Below, piece after piece: positions 5,984 through 10,424 of a stretch of DNA of 10,424 nt. Source of the stretch: an uncultured Selenomonadales bacterium. Lineage in GTDB: Bacteria > Bacillota > Negativicutes > Selenomonadales > Selenomonadaceae. The notes beneath the pieces are model-generated. The model did no database searches. It was not told where the DNA came from and saw only the letters and a program-made list of their open reading frames with translations. A program made the position numbers and the translations under genes. The first letter of the stretch is position 1. Each line of letters opens with the position of its first letter. The DNA lies in NCBI GenBank assembly GCA_946543495.1, contig CAMNLS010000028.1, positions 1 through 10,424 of the forward strand, in the 5' to 3' direction.

Positions 5984-7693
5984 TTGCAGATAAAAGTTTT
6001 TAAGGCGGGCAATATGAAAGACGCTATGGAGGCGATGAAAGCCGAACTCGGCGACGAGGCAGTAATATTGCACAGCAAGAAATATAAGGAAGGCGGACTT
6101 CTCGGAATCGGTAGCCGCGAGGTCGTGGAAATCACCGCAGCAGTCGAAGAAAATTTTCTGCCCAAAAAAATCGAACCAACTAACCTTCAACACCCGACCG
6201 TTGTAACACGATACAAGACCGACGGCACCGCGCAGGGCGTCGCCAACGCAGAACAAGCAACTCAACTCGACGCGCTCGCCGAAAAAGTTTCCGAACAAAA
6301 AAATTCCTCAACCGCCGTCGACGAGCCTAAAACAGCGGCGGAACCGTCTCAACCCGTCGACGAGCCTAAACCAGAGGCGGAACCGTCTCAACCTGTCGAA
6401 GAACCTAAACCAGAGGCGGAACCGTTTCAACCCGTCGAAGAGCCTAAATCAGAGGCGGAACCGTCTCAACCCGTCGACGAACCTAAACCAGCGGCGGAAC
6501 CGTCTCAACCCGTCGACGAACCTAAACCAGAGGCGGAACCGTCTCAACCCGTCGAAGAACCTAAACCAAAGGCGGAATCGTCTCAACCTGTCGAAGAACC
6601 TAAACCAGCCCCCGAAGCCCCGCCACAACAAACGGTCTTCACTGAAGAGCAAATGGCGCAGACACAAGCGATGATTATGGCGCAGTTCAATCAAATGCAG
6701 ATGATGCAACAAGCTGCAATCGCTCAAGCTCAAGCGCAAGCGGCGAAACAAATCCGTTTGCAACAGGCGCAAGTACAAGCGCAACCAACAGTCGTCATGC
6801 AATCCGTCCCAAATATACAGAACGAAGATAAACTAAAGCGACTTGAAGACGAAATCGCGCAGATGAAAGCGTTGCTTGCAGAAATCTTAGGTCGCGATAC
6901 AAAGAAGGGCACACTTTCCTTGCACGAGGCGTTGAGGTTGCAGGAAGTCAACGAAGAAATTTTAAACGAGATGGCGTCTCAGTCAAACGCGGGCGAAACG
7001 CTCGCCGATGTGCACACGCCCGCCGCTAAATCAACGCTGATTCGTTACCTTAATGAACACGTGAAATTTTCCGACGGCATAAAGCTTAATCGGCACGGCG
7101 TAAGGATAGCGGCATTGCTCGGCACAACGGGCGTAGGCAAGACAACGACGCTTGCCAAGGTCGCCGCGAAATTTGTTCTGGAGCAAAAAACGGACGTGGC
7201 ATTAATTACTGCCGACACTTATAGAATCTCTGCCGTCGAACAGCTCAAGACGTATTCCGATATTTTAGAATTGCCGCTTGAAATCGTCTATAACCCCGCC
7301 GAACTCTCTTCCGCTTTGGAACGTTATCGCGACAAAGATTTAATCCTAATCGACACGGCGGGGCGCAGTCAGCACAACGATTATCAAATGCGCGAGCTTG
7401 AAGAGTTCTTGCGCGTCAATCCGCGAATCGAAAAACATTTAGTCATAAGCGCGACAACTAAATTCACCGACGCTAAAAACATCATGAATAAATTTGCGCA
7501 AGTCGAGCCTGATAAAATAATCTTCACCAAGATTGATGAAACGGCGAGCTTGGGCATGATTATAAATCTTTTACACGATAAGAAATATTCGCTATCATAC
7601 ATCACCACGGGGCAAAGCGTCCCCGACGACATAGACCGAGCAAGCTCCGACGTTTTAGCTAATCTCCTGCTAAAAAAAGTCGACGAGGTATGA
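5984..7693 (+). CDS. flhF: Flagellar placement GTPase FlhF with an expanded repeat region
   Basis: FlhF is the third SRP-type GTPase; it sets the site and number of flagella by recruiting early basal-body parts at the membrane. The 569 residues exceed the roughly 370-450 common in the family. In order: the conserved N-terminal segment MQIKVFKAGNMKDAMEAMKAELG with AVILHSKK; an acidic linker; eight 13-residue Pro/Glu/Lys repeats (112-215); a Gln/Met/Ala-rich stretch (about 220-275) and a likely coiled coil (about 285-305); then the NG domain. G motifs seen are GTTGVGKTTT (380-389), DTYRISAVEQL (about 412-422), DTAGRS (457-462), TKID (515-518) and TTGQSVPDDI near the end. All nucleotide-binding residues look intact, so the extra length lies in the poorly conserved B region. 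It is followed after 3 bases by flhG, whose ribosome site is inside flhF, indicating coupled translation. Confidence 0.97.
   Translation: MQIKVFKAGNMKDAMEAMKAELGDEAVILHSKKYKEGGLLGIGSREVVEITAAVEENFLPKKIEPTNLQHPTVVTRYKTDGTAQGVANAEQATQLDALAEKVSEQKNSSTAVDEPKTAAEPSQPVDEPKPEAEPSQPVEEPKPEAEPFQPVEEPKSEAEPSQPVDEPKPAAEPSQPVDEPKPEAEPSQPVEEPKPKAESSQPVEEPKPAPEAPPQQTVFTEEQMAQTQAMIMAQFNQMQMMQQAAIAQAQAQAAKQIRLQQAQVQAQPTVVMQSVPNIQNEDKLKRLEDEIAQMKALLAEILGRDTKKGTLSLHEALRLQEVNEEILNEMASQSNAGETLADVHTPAAKSTLIRYLNEHVKFSDGIKLNRHGVRIAALLGTTGVGKTTTLAKVAAKFVLEQKTDVALITADTYRISAVEQLKTYSDILELPLEIVYNPAELSSALERYRDKDLILIDTAGRSQHNDYQMRELEEFLRVNPRIEKHLVISATTKFTDAKNIMNKFAQVEPDKIIFTKIDETASLGMIINLLHDKKYSLSYITTGQSVPDDIDRASSDVLANLLLKKVDEV
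6317..6628 (+). repeat. 39-bp tandem repeat array inside flhF (8 units)
   Basis: Eight in-frame 39-bp units start at 6317, 6356, 6395, 6434, 6473, 6512, 6551 and 6590. Each encodes V(D/E)EPKxxAEPSQP; the last unit is degenerate. The DNA of the units is nearly identical, including third codon positions, which points to recent duplication rather than old protein repeats. A unit of 13 codons lets copy number vary without breaking the frame. Confidence 0.95.
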
Positions 7694-7696
7694 GTT

Positions 7697-8596
7697 ATGT
7701 TTGACCAAGCATCAAGACTGCGGGATTTAATTGAGGAACGCGCCGACGAGGAGGCACAATCACGGCAGGTAGGCGAACTTTATTTTAACGCGGCAGAAAC
7801 GACACGAGTCATCGCGATAACTTCTGGCAAAGGCGGCGTTGGCAAAACCAATCTGGCTGTGAATTTAGCAGTTGGCTTGCAGTCGTCTGGGCAAAGAGTT
7901 CTTTTAATTGACGCGGACATTGGCACGGCGAACGTAAATTTATTAATGGGTTCGGTGACGAATCGTAGTTTGGTTGATTTGTTGGAAGATGAAGTTCAGC
8001 TTGAAGACGTTATCGAAAGCGGCGTGGCGGGCGTGAAATATATTTCGGGCGTGGCGGGCGTCGAAGAAGCTTTGAATATGAACCGGCTTAAGCAAAAGAA
8101 ACTTCATAAAAAACTTGCGCGTTGCTCTGAATTGGCGGACGTTATCATAATCGACACGGGCGCGGGTTTGAATCGTAACGTAATTGAATTCGTGCTTGCG
8201 GCGGAAGAAGTCTTGCTAATCACCACGCCCGAACCAACCGCCCTTGCCGACGCCTACGCAGTCATCAAAGCTTACAGCACCTACACCGACCGCCGAAATA
8301 TAAAGCTGATTGTCAATCGTATTCGCGAGGAGGAAGAGTGCTACGAAGTCACGGAAAAGATTAATCAGACGACGAAAAAATTTCTGGGCGTGACGATTGG
8401 TTGTCTCGGCTACATTTACGAAGATAAAATCGTTCGCGAGGCTGTGCACAGGCAAGAACCCTTCCTTATCATCAATCCTGATTCGCCGGCGTCGCAATGT
8501 ATTTCCGAACTGGTAAAGAGTTTGTTAAGCGGCAAGCGTATGAAGTCTGTATCGCGTGGTTGGCGTGGCTTTCTCGATAGAATCTTTGGTTACTAA
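7697..8596 (+). CDS. flhG: MinD-like ATPase FlhG (FleN/YlxH)
   Basis: FlhG is a ParA/MinD-type ATPase that limits flagellar number and stimulates the FlhF GTPase. The 299 residues begin MFDQASRLRDL, carrying the DQAxxLR activator motif that acts on FlhF. The deviant Walker A GKGGVGKT is at 44-51 with signature Lys45, followed by LLIDADIGTANVNLL (69-83) and IIIDTGAGLN with D153 (150-159). The C-terminal GWRGFLDRIFGY (288-299) is a short amphipathic helix of the kind MinD/FlhG use for ATP-dependent membrane binding. GAGG (7685-7688) inside the end of flhF serves as ribosome site, 8 bases before the ATG. All functional elements look complete. Confidence 0.96.
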   Translation: MFDQASRLRDLIEERADEEAQSRQVGELYFNAAETTRVIAITSGKGGVGKTNLAVNLAVGLQSSGQRVLLIDADIGTANVNLLMGSVTNRSLVDLLEDEVQLEDVIESGVAGVKYISGVAGVEEALNMNRLKQKKLHKKLARCSELADVIIIDTGAGLNRNVIEFVLAAEEVLLITTPEPTALADAYAVIKAYSTYTDRRNIKLIVNRIREEEECYEVTEKINQTTKKFLGVTIGCLGYIYEDKIVREAVHRQEPFLIINPDSPASQCISELVKSLLSGKRMKSVSRGWRGFLDRIFGY

Positions 8597-8603
8597 TAAT
8601 TTT

Positions 8604-8610
8604 GAGGTGA
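8604..8610 (+). promoter_or_regulatory. Ribosome binding site that moves the AIM24-family start to 8617
   Basis: GAGGTGA directly abuts a TTG at 8611 but is 6 bases before a second in-frame TTG at 8617. The second gives MKYEI..., the usual N-terminus of this family, so it is taken as the start. Confidence 0.8.
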
Positions 8611-8616
8611 TTGAAT

Positions 8617-9306
8617 TTGAAATACGAAATTTTATATCCCGAAGCATTTCCGATAGTGGATTGTCATCTTGAACGCGGCGAGAGCATTAAAGCCGAGTCC
8701 GACGCGATGATTGCAATGAGCCCGACGATTGATGTTGAAGGCAGAATGGACGGTGGACTTTTGCGGGGCTTGGCAAGGAAATTTCTTTCGGGCGAAAGTT
8801 TATTCTTTCAAGAGCTGATAGCACGACGCGGGGCGGGCAATGTCTTATTCGGTCACGCGCAAGTTGGCGGCATTATGGACGTTGAACTTGACGGCTCCTA
8901 CGGTCTCACAATTCAAAAAGACGGCTTTTTGGCAAGCACGCAGGGCATTGACATTGATGTAAAGGCGCAGAATCTTTTTCAAGGCTTTTTAAGCGGCGAA
9001 GGCTTTTTTGTTTTAAACGCCAGAGGACACGGCACAGTTTTTGTATCAAGCTACGGCGTGATTCATCCAATTAACTTAGATAACGGCGAAGAAGTTATCA
9101 TCGATAACGGGCACTTAGTCGCGTGGCCTGATTACATGGATTATAAAATAGAAAGAGCCTCCAACGGCTGGATTTCTAGTCTCACTTCGGGTGAAGGAGT
9201 CGTTTGCCGTTTTAGAGGTCCTGGCGTCGTACTTATTCAAACGCGCAATCCGACTAACTTTGAGCACGAATTGGAAAGAAGAATCAAATCTGTTATCGGG
9301 CACTAA
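8617..9306 (+). CDS. AIM24/TIGR00266-family protein
   Basis: The 229 residues from the second TTG match the bacterial AIM24-like family (TIGR00266), named after a yeast mitochondrial protein; the molecular function in bacteria is not established. Family marks are the start MKYEI, a Gly-rich region GGLLRGLARKFLSGESLFFQ (about 46-65), repeated beta strands with short Gly turns (GYG/DGS-type, 75-170) and the closing GPGVVLIQTRNP (201-212). A double-stranded beta-helix fold is expected. No signal peptide or membrane segment is seen. It begins 20 bases after flhG on the same strand with no terminator between, so it is very likely the last gene of the flhF operon. That placement suggests, but does not show, a role linked to flagella or the cell pole. 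Its stop abuts the stop of the convergent gene. Confidence 0.9.
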   Translation: MKYEILYPEAFPIVDCHLERGESIKAESDAMIAMSPTIDVEGRMDGGLLRGLARKFLSGESLFFQELIARRGAGNVLFGHAQVGGIMDVELDGSYGLTIQKDGFLASTQGIDIDVKAQNLFQGFLSGEGFFVLNARGHGTVFVSSYGVIHPINLDNGEEVIIDNGHLVAWPDYMDYKIERASNGWISSLTSGEGVVCRFRGPGVVLIQTRNPTNFEHELERRIKSVIGH

Positions 9307-9966
9307 TTATACGCGAACTTCAAAATGCTTGCCCTTGTCGTCGTCCTTTTTATTCGGAAGGCGTGAGGGTTTTGCAGGCGGCGGTTTGACGGGTTTAACC
9401 TTGTCTGCCGCCGCTTTTAATCTGTCCGTTAAGTCGTCAAACAGTTGCGACTTGGTGAGCGCGGGTTTGCCCGTGAACAGAAAATTTTTTACGACGATGA
9501 ACGCTGCGACTACTACAAATATTATCGTGAATATCCAAAAGGCTCCGCCGTGTTCTTCGTGATAATTTATCTTCGCTATGACTTGATGTGATTGCTCGGT
9601 TGAAGTCTGCGCGGGCGAATTGTAGGAGCTTTGAGCTTCGCGGGCGTCGAGGTCTCTGAATTCGCGCAGAACGTCTTTGCCTTTGTCGTAGTCCGATTGA
9701 GTATCCTCAACCAACGGAGCGTCGGGTGGAATGACAGTTACTGTTTGATTGGCGGGCGGCGATTGCTCGTTAGGGCGTTCGACGGTGCGTTTAGTTAATG
9801 CCCCAGAGCCGTTCGCGACTGCATCCCTTGCTTGAGCTTCGGGCGAATTGTCGGAGGCTTGCGAGTCTTTAGCAAAAGGCGTCCTATCAATGCGCGGCGG
9901 CGTTGGTGGCGTCGGACGGATTGCGGGTGCGGGTGCCGTCGGTGGTTGCGGCGGTTCGAGTGTCAT
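9307..9966 (-). CDS. Single-pass proline-rich membrane protein, unknown function
   Basis: I do not recognise this 219-residue protein. Residues 1-30 are very proline-rich (PPQPPTAPAPA, PTPPTPPR). Residues 31-140 are polar and look disordered, with a possible short helix at 92-112 (YDKGKDVLREFRDLDAREAQ). One membrane segment spans about 142-164. A short helical, then Lys/Pro-rich basic tail (165-219) follows. By the positive-inside rule the tail is cytoplasmic and the proline-rich part would be outside, without a cleavable signal; low-complexity content makes this uncertain. The frame is open further upstream, but AAAGGAG (9982-9976) at 9 bases from ATG 9966 and a good promoter just upstream fix the start. 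It converges on the flhF operon with zero spacing. Pro-rich single-pass layout recalls envelope-spanning or scaffold proteins, but no family is claimed. Confidence 0.75.
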   Translation of the reverse strand: MTLEPPQPPTAPAPAIRPTPPTPPRIDRTPFAKDSQASDNSPEAQARDAVANGSGALTKRTVERPNEQSPPANQTVTVIPPDAPLVEDTQSDYDKGKDVLREFRDLDAREAQSSYNSPAQTSTEQSHQVIAKINYHEEHGGAFWIFTIIFVVVAAFIVVKNFLFTGKPALTKSQLFDDLTDRLKAAADKVKPVKPPPAKPSRLPNKKDDDKGKHFEVRV

Positions 9967-9975
9967 TGATGAACG

Positions 9976-9982
9976 CTCCTTT
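9976..9982 (-). promoter_or_regulatory. Ribosome binding site deciding the start at 9966
   Basis: AAAGGAG on the minus strand, 9 bases before ATG 9966. The longer open frame upstream of this point overlaps the promoter and is not coding. Confidence 0.8.
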
Positions 9983-10003
9983 CCTCTGTGAATTGTCAAC
10001 GCG

Positions 10004-10032
10004 ATTATAAAAAATTTCTCTATGAAAAGCAA
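10004..10032 (-). promoter_or_regulatory. Promoter of the proline-rich membrane-protein gene
   Basis: On the minus strand TTGCTT (10032-10027), 17 bases and a perfect TATAAT (10009-10004). The -35 box overlaps the U-rich tail of the ddh terminator, so transcription of this gene restarts right where ddh ends. The bases TATAATCGC also follow the same order in the ilvB promoter. Confidence 0.7.
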
Positions 10033-10035
10033 TAA

Positions 10036-10072
10036 CGCCGCCTCGTCTCCATAAGCTGGAGTTGAAGCGGCG
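10036..10072 (-). terminator. Rho-independent terminator of ddh
   Basis: On the minus strand CGCCGC (10072-10067) pairs with GCGGCG (10041-10036). CTCCA (10061-10057) pairs with TGGAG (10051-10047) around a 5-base loop, with an imperfect segment between. The tail after the stem, TTATTGCTTTTC, is U-rich though interrupted. It lies about 30 bases after the ddh stop. Confidence 0.65.
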
Positions 10073-10101
10073 AACTTTATTTATGTCGTAAGCAAATCGA
10101 C

Positions 10102-10424
10102 TTAGAGAAGGTGTGCGCGAAGTTCTGCGCCGTCTTGAGCGGAAAGATAAGCGGGCGCAATGTCAAAGACAGTCTTGCAACCATTATTGCCTTCCTTGTT
10201 AAGACGATAAGCGGCGCGAGCGTATGCAACAAGAACGCTCGTCGTGAATTCGGGATTTGAGTCGAGCTTAAGATTGAATTCGATGATATGGCTGTTCTCC
10301 TTGTCCATGCCAGTCTTGCCGGAACGAATCACGAAGCCGCCGTGAGCAAGTCCCGCGTGTTTGGTAAGTAGTTCTTCTTCGCTAATGAAGTTGACGACCG
10401 TATCATAATCCGCAAAGTAGTTCG
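10102..10424 (-). CDS. ddh: meso-Diaminopimelate D-dehydrogenase, C-terminal part (cut by window edge)
   Basis: The 106 visible residues are the C-terminal third of an NADPH-dependent enzyme of about 300-330 residues that makes meso-diaminopimelate from tetrahydrodipicolinate in one step, supplying lysine and peptidoglycan. The frame is open to the window edge, with no start in it: NYFADYDTVVNFISEEELL, then HGGFVIRSGKTG, EFNLKLDSNPEFTTSVLVAY and ARAAYRLNKEG. The NPEFTxSVLVAYARAAxRL stretch and the ending TVFDIAPAYLSAQDGAELRAHLL are typical of Ddh. A GTG at 10332 is internal, not the start. The gene is followed by a good terminator. Presence of Ddh indicates the dehydrogenase variant of lysine synthesis. 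Confidence 0.92.
   Translation of the reverse strand, partial: NYFADYDTVVNFISEEELLTKHAGLAHGGFVIRSGKTGMDKENSHIIEFNLKLDSNPEFTTSVLVAYARAAYRLNKEGNNGCKTVFDIAPAYLSAQDGAELRAHLL

Noticed and set aside
6317..6628. Regularly spaced repeats considered as a CRISPR array
   Set aside because: The units are directly joined with no unique spacers and lie in frame inside flhF.
6449..6802. Open frame on the minus strand with striking Arg/Phe/Leu repeats
   Set aside because: It is the reverse-strand shadow of the 39-bp repeats in flhF. The repeat period of 13 codons keeps every frame open, and there is no ribosome site or promoter.
9995..10000. TTGACA on the minus strand as a -35 box
   Set aside because: It lies downstream of the TATAAT and has no -10 at 16-18 bases before the start codon of the gene.
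9967..10032. Upstream extension of the proline-rich protein (22 extra residues)
   Set aside because: The stretch contains the ribosome site and a perfect TATAAT, so it is untranslated leader and promoter.

Overview
The window is about 10.4 kb of densely packed bacterial chromosome with nine complete protein genes and one partial gene. No RNA genes, insertion sequences or CRISPR arrays are visible, and no gene-free stretch exceeds about 110 bases. Strong GGAGG-type ribosome sites, frequent TTG start codons (four of nine visible starts), an FlhF/FlhG polar-flagellum pair and a meso-diaminopimelate dehydrogenase together suggest a motile member of the Firmicutes. The protein style resembles Negativicutes (Selenomonas-like diderms). 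That placement is an inference from protein style, not a search result.

Left part (20-5421, all minus strand). Read in the direction of transcription, the order is a membrane-anchored Ser/Thr protein kinase (3913-5421), a polytopic membrane protein of unknown function (2620-3813), the acetolactate synthase large subunit IlvB (856-2544) and a divergent MTAP/PNP-family phosphorylase (20-853). IlvB has its own promoter and ribosome site. It is tightly linked to the phosphorylase across a 7-bp tandem repeat that covers the ilvB stop and the phosphorylase start. No ilvN lies beside ilvB.

Centre (5422-5918). The kinase and a small XRE-type helix-turn-helix regulator are divergent and share a 65-bp intergenic region in which candidate promoters overlap. 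This looks like a kinase-regulator module.

Right part (5949-9306, plus strand). An extended -10 promoter drives flhF-flhG-AIM24. FlhF is the SRP-type GTPase that places flagella and FlhG is its MinD-like ATPase partner. The third gene is an AIM24/TIGR00266-family protein of unknown role. FlhF carries an inserted array of eight 13-residue Pro/Glu/Lys repeats (39-bp DNA repeats) followed by a Gln/Met/Ala-rich coiled-coil-like stretch.

Far right (9307-10424, minus strand). A single-pass, proline-rich membrane protein of unknown function converges on the AIM24 gene so tightly that the two stop codons abut. Upstream of it, its promoter overlaps the tail of the terminator of ddh, whose C-terminal third runs off the window edge.

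Most ordinary genes here are confidently named. The parts least explained by known biology are the kinase/XRE/membrane-protein cluster, the AIM24 gene coupled to flhFG, the FlhF repeat insertion and the heptamer repeat at the ilvB-phosphorylase junction.
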